DNA from: Bordetella ansorpii
GTDB lineage: Bacteria > Pseudomonadota > Gammaproteobacteria > Burkholderiales > Burkholderiaceae_B
Length of the DNA stretch: 64,000 nucleotides
Assembly: GCF_900078705.1 (NCBI RefSeq)
Contig: NZ_FKIF01000007.1
Location: forward strand, 992,001-1,056,000
Direction: 5' to 3'
In this document: one piece after another, positions 18,383 to 26,871 of the stretch
How positions within the stretch are numbered: position 1 is the stretch's first letter
Layout of the letters: the number at the start of each line of letters is the position of its first letter
Notes under the pieces: model-generated
Database searches by the model: none
Told to the model about the DNA's origin: nothing
Seen by the model: only the letters and a program-made list of their open reading frames with translations
Made by a program: the position numbers and the translations under genes

Positions 18383-21300
18383 CTAGCGTTGCAGCGACTC
18401 CCAGGCCTTCATCAGGCGCTTCACCGACACCGGCTGCGGCGTGCGCAGCTCCTGCGCGTACAAGGCCACCCGCAACTCCTCCAGCATCCAGCGGAACTCG
18501 TCCAGGCGCGGGTCGGCGGTGCCCTTGAGCGCCGAGCGCGCGCGCTGGTAATGCACCAGCAGCGGCGCCATCTCGCCCATCAGCTTGGCGTCGCGCGCGG
18601 GATCGGCGCGCAGCTTGTCGATGCGCCCCACCGCCGCCTTCAGGTAGCGCGGGAAATGCGCCAGTTGGGCGTACGGGGTATCGCGCAGGAACCACTTGGG
18701 CACCAGCGCCCCGATCTGCTGCTGCAGGTCGGCATAGGCTGCCGCATGCGGCTTGGCCTGCGGCAGCTTGCGCTGCAAGGCGGCGTACTCGGTCAGGATG
18801 GCATGCGCCAGGCGCGCCACTTCCTGCGCCAGCAGGCCCAGGCGGCCCTTGCCGTCGTTGCGGCGCGCCTCGAACTGCTGCGCGTTGGCGGGCCAGGGAT
18901 CGCCCAGGCAGGCCTGGGCCAGCGCGCAGTCGATGATCTGGTCGCGCAGTTCGTCCTGCGTGCCCAGGTTCATGTACAGCATGCTCATCTTGGTGATGTC
19001 GGTCAGGTTCTTTTCCAGGAACTTGACCTGCTCGCGCAGCCCCAGGCGGAACAACCGCAACAGGCCGGCGCGATGCTGCCGGCGCGCGTCCTCGGGATCG
19101 TCGAACACGTCCAGGTCGCAATGCGTGCCCCGGTCGATCAGCGCCGGATAGCCGATGACCGACTGCCCGCCGCGCCGGATCTCCATCAGTTCGGGCAACG
19201 GGCCGAAGGTCCAGGCCGTCAGCTTCTCGTGCGCCAGGGCCTGCGCCACCTCGGTGTCGCGCGCGGCCAGCTGCTGGAACGTGGCCTGCGCCTGCTTGCC
19301 CAGCTCGGCCTTCAGTTGCGCCAGATTGCGGCCGGCGGCCAGCATGCGGCCGTGCTCGTCGACCACCCGGAAATTCATGAACAGGTGGGCAGGCAGCGTT
19401 TCCAGCTTGAAATCCGCCACGGCGGGACGGATCTGCACCTGCTTCCACATGTCGGCGATGACGGCGTCGATCAGGCCCTGCTGCGGATCGCCCAGCTTGT
19501 CGTACCAGCGGTCGTAGAAGCCGGCCGCGTAGTCGGGCAGCGGCACGCAATGGCGGCGCAGCTTCTGCGGCAGCGACTTCAGCAGCAGGTGCACCTTCTC
19601 CTTCAGCATGCCGGGCACCAGCCATTCGCAGCGCTGGGCATCCAGCTGGTTCAGCGCGAACAGCGGCACGGACAAGGTGACGCCGTCGCGCGGCGAACCG
19701 GGCTCGAAGTGGTAATCGAGCGCCATGGTGACGCCCTGCCACTCGACCTTCTTGGGAAACACGTCGGTGGTGACGCCCGCGGCCTCGTGGCGCATCAGCG
19801 CTTCGCGCGTCAGCAGCAGGGACGAGGCGGCCTTGTCCAGGCCGGCCACCCACTTTTCCAGCGTGGCTGTCTGCGAAATGCCGTCGGGCAACTGGCGGTC
19901 GTAGAACGCGTAGATCAGTTCGTCGTCGACCAGGATGTCGGGCCGGCGCGTCTGGTGCTCCAGTTTCTCGATGCCGGCGATCAGCTTGCGGTTGTGCGCC
20001 ACGAAGGGCAGCCTGGTGTCGATCTCGCCCGGCACCAGCGCGTCGCGGATGAAGATCTCGCGGGCGTGCTGAGGATTGATGCGGCCATACTGCACGCGCC
20101 GGCCGGCGTACACGACCAGCCCGTACAGCGTGGCGCGCTCGTTGGCCACGACCTGCCCGGATTTCTTCTCCCAGCGCGGATCGGACCAGTTGCGGCGCAG
20201 CAGGTGCGCGCCGACGCGTTCCAGCCAGGTGGGATCGATGTTGGCCACGCAGCGCGCGTACAGGCGCGTGGTCTCGACCAGTTCGGCCGCCATGATCCAG
20301 CGCCCACCCTTCCTGGCCAGGCGCGAGCCGGGATGGATGTGGAAGCGGATCTCGCGCGCGCCCAGGTACTGGCCGCTTTCCTCGCCCTTGGAACCGACGT
20401 TGCCCAGCAGGCCCGACAGCAGGGCGTGATGCAACTGCTCGTAGGTGGCGTCGGCCTGGTTCAGGCGCCAGCCCTGCTCGCCCACCAGGGCCGCCAATTG
20501 GCTGTGCACGTCGTGCCATTCGCGCAGCCGGATGGGCGACAGGAAGTTCTGCCGCAACAGGCCGACCAGCTTGCGCTGCGACTGCTTGTGCCGCACCTGT
20601 TCGCCATACCAGCGCCACAGCTTCAGGAAGGACAGGAATTCGGACTTGTCGTCGGCGAACTTGGCGTGGGCGGCCTCCGAGGCCTCGCGCTCGGCCATCG
20701 GGCGGTCGCGCGGATCCTGCACGGACAGCGCCGCCGCGATGATCAGCATCTCGGTCAGGCACTGCTGCTCGCGCGCGGCCAGGATCATGCGGCCGATGCG
20801 CGGATCGACGGGCAGCTTGGCCAGCTCGCGGCCGGTGGACGTCAGTTCATAGGCCGCGCCGGTGCGCTCGCCCTCGTCGTCCATGGACTTGGGCGCGATG
20901 GCGCCCAGCTCCTGCAGCAGGTGATAGCCATCGGCCACCGCGCGTCCCGGCGGCGCCTCGACGAAGGGGAAATCCTCGATCTCGTCCAGGCCCAGCGACT
21001 TCATGCGCAGGATGACCGAGGCCAGCGACGAGCGCAGCACCTCGGGATCGGTGAACGGCGCGCGCGCGTTGAAATCGGCCTCGTCGTACAGCCGGATGCA
21101 CACGCCCGGCCCCACGCGGCCGCAACGGCCGGCGCGCTGGTTGGCCGAGGCGCGGCTGATCGGCTCGATGCGCAGTTGCTCGACCTTGTTGCGCCACGAA
21201 TAGCGCTTGATGCGCGCCAGGCCGCTGTCGACCACGTAGCGGATGCCGGGCACCGTCAGCGAGGTTTCCGCCACGTTGGTGGCCAGCACCACGCGGCGCG

Positions 21301-22333
21301 CGTTGCCGCGCGGATGGAAGATCTGTTCCTGCTCGGCCTGCGACAGGCGCGCGAACAGCGGCAGGATCTCCGTGCCGGCGGGATGGTGCTTGCGCAGCGC
21401 CTCGGCCGACTCGCGGATCTCGCGCTCGCCGGGCAGGAACACCAGCACGTCGCCGGGGCCATGGCGCGCGCACTCATCCACCGCGTCGACGATGGCGTCG
21501 ATCAGGTCGCGCTCTTCGTCGCCGGTCAAGCGGGCGGGTTCGCCCCGGGCAGGTTCGCCCCGGGCAGGTCCGCCCCGCGAGGACCTGGCCGCGGGGGCCT
21601 CGGCCTCGTCCTGCGGCGGCTGCACGGCGCGGTAGCGCACTTCCACCGGGTACAGGCGGCCCGACACCTCGATGACCGGCGCCGGCCGCTCGGGCGATTC
21701 CGCGAAATGGCGCGAGAAACGCTCGGCATCGATGGTGGCCGAGGTGATGACGACCTTCAGGTCGGGCCGGCGCGGCAGCAACTGCTTCAGGTAGCCCAGC
21801 AGGAAATCGATGTTCAGGCTGCGTTCGTGCGCCTCGTCGATGATGATGGTGTCGTAGCGGCGCAGGAGCGGGTCGCGCTGCGACTCGGCCAGCAGGATGC
21901 CGTCGGTCATCAGCTTGATGGCCGCGTTGGGACCCGTGCGGTCGTTGAAGCGGACCTGGTAGCCGACCACCTCGCCCATCGGGGTGTTCAGCTCTTCGGC
22001 GATGCGCTTGGCCACCGAGGTGGCGGCCAGGCGCCTGGGCTGCGTGTGGCCGATCATCTTGCGGCGGCCCCGGCCCAGCTCCATGCAGATCTTGGGCAAC
22101 TGCGTGGTCTTGCCCGAGCCGGTCTCGCCGCTGACGATCACCACCTGGTGATCGGCGATGGCGCGCGCGATCTCCTGCCGCCGCGCGCTGACGGGCAGGT
22201 CCTCGGGATAGGTGATGGCGGGTATGGGGCGGCCCGCGTTCGGACGGCCCGCGTCCGGGCGGCCCGCACCACGGGAGGCATCGCCGCGGGGACCGCCTTG
22301 CGATCCGTCGGACGCGCGTGAGACTTCTGACAT
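18383..22333 (-). CDS. hrpA: ATP-dependent RNA helicase HrpA
   Basis: This 1316-residue DEAH-box helicase has Walker A GETGSGKTTQ at about 69-78, DEAH at 166-169 and the QRAGRCGRVGPG motif VI. These are followed by winged-helix, ratchet and OB-fold regions and the long HrpA-specific C-terminal domain. HrpA is a 3'-to-5' RNA helicase that acts on mRNA and stalled ribosomes. The N-terminal 35 residues are a Gly/Arg/Pro repeat (RPDAGRPNAGRP). A second low-complexity insertion, RGEPARGEPAR, lies near residues 250-270 and is encoded by a short tandem repeat. The ATG at 22333 has a TATAAT box about 30 bases upstream. Confidence 0.97.
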   Translation of the reverse strand: MSEVSRASDGSQGGPRGDASRGAGRPDAGRPNAGRPIPAITYPEDLPVSARRQEIARAIADHQVVIVSGETGSGKTTQLPKICMELGRGRRKMIGHTQPRRLAATSVAKRIAEELNTPMGEVVGYQVRFNDRTGPNAAIKLMTDGILLAESQRDPLLRRYDTIIIDEAHERSLNIDFLLGYLKQLLPRRPDLKVVITSATIDAERFSRHFAESPERPAPVIEVSGRLYPVEVRYRAVQPPQDEAEAPAARSSRGGPARGEPARGEPARLTGDEERDLIDAIVDAVDECARHGPGDVLVFLPGEREIRESAEALRKHHPAGTEILPLFARLSQAEQEQIFHPRGNARRVVLATNVAETSLTVPGIRYVVDSGLARIKRYSWRNKVEQLRIEPISRASANQRAGRCGRVGPGVCIRLYDEADFNARAPFTDPEVLRSSLASVILRMKSLGLDEIEDFPFVEAPPGRAVADGYHLLQELGAIAPKSMDDEGERTGAAYELTSTGRELAKLPVDPRIGRMILAAREQQCLTEMLIIAAALSVQDPRDRPMAEREASEAAHAKFADDKSEFLSFLKLWRWYGEQVRHKQSQRKLVGLLRQNFLSPIRLREWHDVHSQLAALVGEQGWRLNQADATYEQLHHALLSGLLGNVGSKGEESGQYLGAREIRFHIHPGSRLARKGGRWIMAAELVETTRLYARCVANIDPTWLERVGAHLLRRNWSDPRWEKKSGQVVANERATLYGLVVYAGRRVQYGRINPQHAREIFIRDALVPGEIDTRLPFVAHNRKLIAGIEKLEHQTRRPDILVDDELIYAFYDRQLPDGISQTATLEKWVAGLDKAASSLLLTREALMRHEAAGVTTDVFPKKVEWQGVTMALDYHFEPGSPRDGVTLSVPLFALNQLDAQRCEWLVPGMLKEKVHLLLKSLPQKLRRHCVPLPDYAAGFYDRWYDKLGDPQQGLIDAVIADMWKQVQIRPAVADFKLETLPAHLFMNFRVVDEHGRMLAAGRNLAQLKAELGKQAQATFQQLAARDTEVAQALAHEKLTAWTFGPLPELMEIRRGGQSVIGYPALIDRGTHCDLDVFDDPEDARRQHRAGLLRLFRLGLREQVKFLEKNLTDITKMSMLYMNLGTQDELRDQIIDCALAQACLGDPWPANAQQFEARRNDGKGRLGLLAQEVARLAHAILTEYAALQRKLPQAKPHAAAYADLQQQIGALVPKWFLRDTPYAQLAHFPRYLKAAVGRIDKLRADPARDAKLMGEMAPLLVHYQRARSALKGTADPRLDEFRWMLEELRVALYAQELRTPQPVSVKRLMKAWESLQR
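21530..21582. repeat. short in-frame tandem repeat inside hrpA
   Basis: A 15-bp unit of the form GTTCGCCCCGGGCAG is repeated about three times in a row with small changes in the last copy. It encodes GEPAR/GGPAR repeats in a linker of HrpA. Because the unit is a multiple of three, copy-number change would lengthen or shorten the linker without breaking the frame. Confidence 0.7.
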
Positions 22334-22363
22334 GAGGGGAGCGATTCATCCGGTGAACCGCCT

Positions 22364-22369
22364 ATTATA
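22364..22369 (-). promoter_or_regulatory. candidate -10 element of hrpA
   Basis: A perfect TATAAT on the minus strand lies about 30 bases before the hrpA ATG in a locally AT-rich patch (TTTATAATAGG). The sequence 17 bases further upstream is GC-rich with no good -35 match, so only the -10 is supported. Confidence 0.45.
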
Positions 22370-22416
22370 AATTTTCGCGGCCGCCCCCCTGAAATGGGAG
22401 CCCCCTGGCCTGCCGG

Positions 22417-24426
22417 TCAGCGCGTCTGACCCGACGTCCGGTCGAACGCCACGGTATTGGAGATCGACGTCGACACACCCAGCGGGTAGTATTCGACACG
22501 CAGCGGCGCCCCATCCACGCCGGGGCGAATCGTGATGGCCGCCGCCGCCCTCACGATGGCCTCGCCCCCGCCCAGCGGCTCGCGCATGTCGCCTTCGCGC
22601 CCATACGAGGCGATCGTCCATTCGGCGTCGATGCCGATCCGCACGAAGCCGCCTTCGTCTCTCACCTGGAAGCGGACCCGCGGATCGTGGGCGTCATCCA
22701 GTTGCACGCGCAGGCCGTTGACCGTCAGCAGACCCGTGTCGGCATCGCGGAAGGCCTGCAGCGAAGGGATCGCCACGGCGTCGCGCGCCAGGGCGGGATC
22801 CAGGTAGCGGCTGGCCTCGGCCATGACCTCCGGCTTCTGCCCGCAGGTGTTGTACAGCTGTTTCAGGATGGCGGATTCAGCCCAGTCCGGGCCGCCCCCC
22901 CAACCCATCATGCTCAGGCCGGCGCCCCACAAGGCCTTGCCGCTCTCGACCATGCTGTCCGAATACCCCATGGCCGAGCCCGGCAGGTCCAGGTCGATGT
23001 CCTTGGCGTGCGCGGCGAAGCCGGCGCCGACGCGGTAGCCGCCCCGGTCGGTGCCGGCGGCCGGCGCCCGGCCCAGCGCCTCGCGCACTTCGGCTTCCCG
23101 CGCCTCGGGCAGGCTGGCGATGTGGTGGCTGTGCGCCTCGATGCGGTCGAGCTTGCCGCTCCAGGTGTGGGCGACCTCGATGCCGCCGCGCGTGCCCAGG
23201 GGCGCCAGTTGCTGCGGCGACAGTTCGTCCTGCACGCGCTCCAGTTCGGCGCGCTGCTGCGGCGCCAGCTCGGCCTGGGCCAGGCGGTCCGCCATGCTGT
23301 CCACGGGCGCCTGCCCATCGGGACCGTATTCGCGCACGGCCTGCTGGCGCATCAGCGCGTCGGCCAGGTCGCGCGGCGTGGTGCCGGCGTCGATCACCAC
23401 GTCGGCCAGCGGCTCGGCCAGCGCCCGCGCATAGGCCTGGTTGGCCACCATGGCCTGCGGTTCGCCACCCAGCGTCTGCTGCAGCACGTCGATGCCCAGC
23501 GGCACGTCTTCATGCACGAACTGCCGCACGGTCTCGCTGACCTGGGCGGTGACCTCGCCGGCCTCGCGCACCACCGCGTCGCGCATCGCGGTGGCGGTCT
23601 CCGTGACGGTGGAGGCCATGTCCACCACCCTGTCGCGGGCCTGTCCGGCCAGCGCCACCACGGCGTCCTTCGCCTGTCCGGCCATCCCGGCCGCCTGCCC
23701 ACCCAGCGCGGCCACCTGGCGCGCCGTATCGACGCCCGCCATCGTCAGCGGCGCGTACTCGCGCAGCGGCGTCTCGTAGTCGTTGCGGCCGGTCAGATGC
23801 TCGGCCGCGAGGCCGGCCGCCAGCTTGTACTGGGCGTCCGCGCGCATGTCGTAGGCCGGGTTGTCGACGATGGCGCGCTGGATGACGGCCTTGATCTGGC
23901 CGCACAGGAAATTGCCCAGCGGCCTGGCGTCCAACATGCCGTGCAGGTAGGTCTCCAGCGGCGCCCATCCGTGCTCTTTCACCAAGGTGGCGACGACTTT
24001 CTCGGCCGCGTGGTCGCCGACCAGGCTGCCGGCCAGTTCGGACGACATCTGGCGCACCGCGCCGTCGACCGCCTGCTTGGCCAGGCGGCTGGGCAGGCTG
24101 CCCGCGTCCTTGTCCATGATGCGCGACAGGCCTTCGCCAGCCAGCTCGGCCACCGCGGACTTCATGCGCTGCATGTCGTTGTCGATGACGGCGTCGCGGA
24201 TGCGCGGCAGCAACACCGCGCTGCGGTCGCCCAGCGCCTTGGAGGAAACCGCGAACTCGGTACCGAGTTCGACCGCCTTGTGCAGGATGTCCTGCGCCAG
24301 CGTCTCGCGGTTGACGCGCCCGCCGGTGATCCAGTTGACGAAACGGTTGAGGGTGTCGGACTTCTCCAGCGCCGCGAAGGCGAGAGACTGCGCGGCGACG
24401 CCGGCGATAGAGCCTACCGTGGCCAT
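22417..24426 (-). CDS. probable type III secretion effector, BteA-like
   Basis: The 669-residue protein has no signal peptide or usual enzymatic motif that I can see. The first 160 residues are helical (SLAFAALEKSDTLNRFVNWI...). The middle (about 250-330) is alanine/glycine-rich with AQ-KDAVVALAGQARDRV heptad-like repeats, and the last 250 residues are more polar. It lies 19 bases after a CesT-type chaperone gene and starts at an ATG with GGAG eight bases upstream. Bordetella BteA (about 658 residues), a cytotoxic effector with a membrane-targeting N-terminal helical bundle, is encoded beside its chaperone BtcA away from the bsc apparatus genes, as here. Assignment rests on size, chaperone pairing and location, not on a remembered alignment. 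Confidence 0.6.
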   Translation of the reverse strand: MATVGSIAGVAAQSLAFAALEKSDTLNRFVNWITGGRVNRETLAQDILHKAVELGTEFAVSSKALGDRSAVLLPRIRDAVIDNDMQRMKSAVAELAGEGLSRIMDKDAGSLPSRLAKQAVDGAVRQMSSELAGSLVGDHAAEKVVATLVKEHGWAPLETYLHGMLDARPLGNFLCGQIKAVIQRAIVDNPAYDMRADAQYKLAAGLAAEHLTGRNDYETPLREYAPLTMAGVDTARQVAALGGQAAGMAGQAKDAVVALAGQARDRVVDMASTVTETATAMRDAVVREAGEVTAQVSETVRQFVHEDVPLGIDVLQQTLGGEPQAMVANQAYARALAEPLADVVIDAGTTPRDLADALMRQQAVREYGPDGQAPVDSMADRLAQAELAPQQRAELERVQDELSPQQLAPLGTRGGIEVAHTWSGKLDRIEAHSHHIASLPEAREAEVREALGRAPAAGTDRGGYRVGAGFAAHAKDIDLDLPGSAMGYSDSMVESGKALWGAGLSMMGWGGGPDWAESAILKQLYNTCGQKPEVMAEASRYLDPALARDAVAIPSLQAFRDADTGLLTVNGLRVQLDDAHDPRVRFQVRDEGGFVRIGIDAEWTIASYGREGDMREPLGGGEAIVRAAAAITIRPGVDGAPLRVEYYPLGVSTSISNTVAFDRTSGQTR

Positions 24427-24445
24427 GAGGCGATCTCCGTGCGGG

Positions 24446-24895
24446 TCAGACGCGCTGCAGCGGGAGGCCGGCCAGCGGGTCGGCGGCGGGCGCCATGCGG
24501 GCCACGATGTCCAGCAGTCGGGCACGCCAGCGTTCGGCCTGGTTGACGAAGCCCTCGACCTGTTTCAGGGCGGCGGCCTCGTCCAGCGTGGGCAGCGCCA
24601 GGGTCTTGAAGAACAGCACGCGGTCGAGCTGCGGATCGAAACCGAACACGCCCCCCTCGGTCGCCATGCCGAACAGGTGCAGTTGCAGCAGGGCCGCGAA
24701 GAAGGCCTCGCGGTTGGAGGCCGGCGCCTGCGCAGCCGTCACGTACAGTTGCAGATTGCCGCTGTCGGCCTCGAATTCCAAGGTCACTTCCAGCGACCGG
24801 TCGAACTGGATGGTGCAGCCGCCCGTCTGGACCGCCGCGTTCAGGTCCAGCTTGGTTTCCATGCCGAGGGCGGCGAGCAACTGCGCGAAATTCAT
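24446..24895 (-). CDS. CesT-family type III secretion chaperone, BtcA-like
   Basis: The 149-residue protein has the CesT/SycE pattern: an N-terminal helix (NFAQLLAALGME), strands with CTIQFDRSLEVTLEFEADSGNLQLYVTA (about 27-54), a helix FFAALLQLHLFGMA (about 65-78), then GVFGFDPQLDRVLFFKTLAL strands and a long C-terminal helix with KQVEGFVNQAERWRARLLDIV. Such chaperones dimerise and hold an effector's N-terminal binding domain for secretion. The ATG at 24895 is favoured by AGGAG seven bases upstream; longer in-frame starts cover the intergenic region. It heads the two-gene unit with the large effector-like gene. Confidence 0.8.
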   Translation of the reverse strand: MNFAQLLAALGMETKLDLNAAVQTGGCTIQFDRSLEVTLEFEADSGNLQLYVTAAQAPASNREAFFAALLQLHLFGMATEGGVFGFDPQLDRVLFFKTLALPTLDEAAALKQVEGFVNQAERWRARLLDIVARMAPAADPLAGLPLQRV

Positions 24896-24950
24896 CGAGA
24901 GACTCCTGGTATCGGGCCGCGCATCCGCGCTGACGGCCTCGCCCACATGA

Positions 24951-24975
24951 GGAACAACCCCCGCGCAAAAGTTCC
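24951..24975. promoter_or_regulatory. GGAAC inverted repeat upstream of the chaperone-effector pair
   Basis: GGAAC at 24951-24955 and GTTCC at 24971-24975 form an inverted repeat with 15 bases between. Read on the minus strand, GGAACTTTT begins about 80 bases before the chaperone ATG and resembles the -35 of ECF/HrpL-type sigma factors. BtrS, the Bordetella type III regulator, is of that class. No matching -10 can be asserted. Confidence 0.35.
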
Positions 24976-25002
24976 TTGCACGCATCGTCCATGCCCGGGC
25001 CA

Positions 25003-25008
25003 TATAAT
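25003..25008 (+). promoter_or_regulatory. candidate -10 element of argA
   Basis: A perfect TATAAT stands 73 bases before the argA ATG in the divergent argA/chaperone intergenic region. TTGCAC at 24976-24981 is the best -35-like hexamer, but the 21-base spacer is too long for a normal sigma-70 promoter. Confidence 0.45.
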
Positions 25009-25080
25009 TCCGCGACCCGCCGCCGGCGCAGTCACGCCCGATGCGGCCCTTTTTCACACCAGGAATCGCACGCCCTCATC

Positions 25081-26436
25081 ATGCCCGACCAGGAACCCGA
25101 CACCGTCTCCGCCCTCGAAGCCCCCGAATTCGCCGCCGCCCAGTTCGTCCGATGGTTCCGAGAGGTGGCGCCTTACGTGCACGCCTTCCGAGGCAAGACA
25201 TTCGTGGTGGCCTTCGGCGGCGAACTGGTGCAGGAGGGCGCGCTGAACGCGCTGATCCAGGATCTGTCGCTGCTGTCCGCGCTGGGCGTGCGGCTGGTGC
25301 TGGTGCACGGCTCGCGCCCCCAGGTCAACGAGCAACTGCGCCTGAAAGGCTTCACGCAGCAGTTCGGCCGCGGCGTGGCGCCCACCGACAAGGCGGCGCT
25401 GGAATGCGCCAAGGAAGCCGCCGGCGAAATCCGCCTGGACATCGAGGCCGCGTTCAGCCAGGGCCTGCCGAACACGCCCATGTCGGGCTCGCACATCCGC
25501 GTCATCTCGGGCAACTTCGTCACGGCCCGCCCCACCGGCGTGGTCGATGGCGTCGATTACCAGCACACCGGCCTGGTGCGCAAGATCGACATCGACGCCC
25601 TGAAGTTCGCCATCGAGCGCGGCTCGGTCGTGCTGCTGTCGCCGCTGGGCTTCTCGCCCACGGGCGACGCCTTCAACCTGGCGATGGAAGAACTGGCCAC
25701 CAGCGTGGCCGTGGCGCTGCGCGCCGAGAAGCTGATCTTCCTGTCCGGCGCGCCCGGCGTGCTGAACGAGGACGGTTCGGTGGACACCGAACTGGCCCGC
25801 GTGGATGCGGACGCCCTGCTGGCCGCCGGCGGCCTGGACGAGGACACGGCCTTGTACCTGCAATACGCCTCGCTGGCGGTCAAGCGCGGCGTGGCCCGCG
25901 CGCACCTGGTGCCGTTCTCGCTGGACGGCGGCGTGCTGCTGGAGATCTTCACCCACGATGGCGTGGGCACCATGGTGGTGGAAGACACGCTGGACGATCT
26001 GCGCCCGGCCACCATCGACGACGTCGGGGCCATCCTGAGCCTGATCGAGCCGCTGGAAGCCGACGGCACGCTGGTGCCGCGTCCCCGCAGCGTGATCGAG
26101 CGCGACGTCGAGAACTTCACCGTGCTGGAGCACGACGCCGTCATCTACGCCTGCGCGGCCCTGCATCCGTACCCCGAAGAGCAGATGGCCGAGATGGCCT
26201 GCCTGATCGTCCATCCCGAATGGCAAGGCTCCGGCGAAGGCGAGATCCTGCTGCGCCACATGGAGGCGCGCGCCCGCGCGCTGGGCATGAAGCGCCTGTT
26301 CGTGCTGACCACCCGCACCTCGCACTGGTTCATCAAGCGCGGCTTCGTGCAGGGCGGCATCTCCGACCTGCCGCGCGACAAGCAGAACCACTACAACCGC
26401 TCGCGCAACAGCCTGGTCTTCATCAAGAAACTGTGA
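25081..26436 (+). CDS. argA: amino-acid N-acetyltransferase (N-acetylglutamate synthase)
   Basis: This 451-residue enzyme makes N-acetyl-L-glutamate from acetyl-CoA and glutamate, the first step of arginine synthesis. It has the two expected parts: an amino-acid-kinase-like domain (about 35-295, with FVVAFGGELV, LVLVHGSRPQVN and LSPLGFSPTGDAFNL) and a GNAT domain (about 310-451, with the acetyl-CoA loop HPEWQGSGEGEILL and LTTRTSHWFIKRGF). The kinase-like domain normally binds arginine for feedback inhibition. The ATG at 25081 gives MPDQEPDTVSALE; an upstream extension is not conserved in character. It is monocistronic or followed by yggX after 78 bases. Confidence 0.96.
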   Translation: MPDQEPDTVSALEAPEFAAAQFVRWFREVAPYVHAFRGKTFVVAFGGELVQEGALNALIQDLSLLSALGVRLVLVHGSRPQVNEQLRLKGFTQQFGRGVAPTDKAALECAKEAAGEIRLDIEAAFSQGLPNTPMSGSHIRVISGNFVTARPTGVVDGVDYQHTGLVRKIDIDALKFAIERGSVVLLSPLGFSPTGDAFNLAMEELATSVAVALRAEKLIFLSGAPGVLNEDGSVDTELARVDADALLAAGGLDEDTALYLQYASLAVKRGVARAHLVPFSLDGGVLLEIFTHDGVGTMVVEDTLDDLRPATIDDVGAILSLIEPLEADGTLVPRPRSVIERDVENFTVLEHDAVIYACAALHPYPEEQMAEMACLIVHPEWQGSGEGEILLRHMEARARALGMKRLFVLTTRTSHWFIKRGFVQGGISDLPRDKQNHYNRSRNSLVFIKKL

Positions 26437-26514
26437 CGCCGGCAGGGCCGCGAGCCGGGCATCCGCCTGGCACGGCTAAAATCGCAGCTTCGCAATCCTT
26501 ACCGGCAGCAGACC

Positions 26515-26787
26515 ATGGCTCGTACCGTCAACTGTGTGAAATTGAAGCGTGAAGCCGAAGGGCTGGATTTTCCGCCCTACCCCGGCGAAATCGGCACGCG
26601 CATCTGGCGAGAGGTCTCGAAAGAGGCCTGGGAAGAATGGAAGGCCATCCAGACCCGCCTGGTCAACGAAAACCGCCTGAACCTGGCCGACGCCCGCGCC
26701 CGCAAGTACCTGCAGCAGCAGATGGAGCGCTTCCTGTTCGAAGACGGCACGGTCGAGGCCCAGGGCTTCGTGCCGCCGTCGGCGTAA
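26515..26787 (+). CDS. yggX: Fe(II)-trafficking / oxidative damage protection protein YggX
   Basis: This 90-residue protein matches YggX over its full length: it starts [27 protein letters not shown], with the conserved Cys7 and PPYPG, continues through [16 protein letters not shown], and ends with the [14 protein letters not shown] helix. The family protects Fe-S clusters and limits superoxide damage. No RBS stronger than GCAGCAG is evident. It is followed by hairpins before the convergent peptidase gene. Iron ligands are not well defined for the family. Confidence 0.95.
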   Translation: MARTVNCVKLKREAEGLDFPPYPGEIGTRIWREVSKEAWEEWKAIQTRLVNENRLNLADARARKYLQQQMERFLFEDGTVEAQGFVPPSA

Positions 26788-26806
26788 CGACTCGGGGCCT
26801 GCCGCA

Positions 26807-26860
26807 CCGATCAAAGATCGGCGCGAACAGGCGGCATGCCGGCCTGCGCGGCCGCATGCC
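26807..26860. terminator. two hairpins between yggX and the convergent peptidase gene
   Basis: CCGATC/GATCGG (26807-26812 and 26816-26821) forms a tight 6-bp stem. A larger stem pairs GGCATGC plus GGCC (from 26833) with GGCC plus GCATGCC (to 26860), with one bulge. They lie 20-73 bases past yggX and could end transcription from both sides. Neither has a U-run. Confidence 0.45.
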
Positions 26861-26871
26861 AGGCGCCCGCA

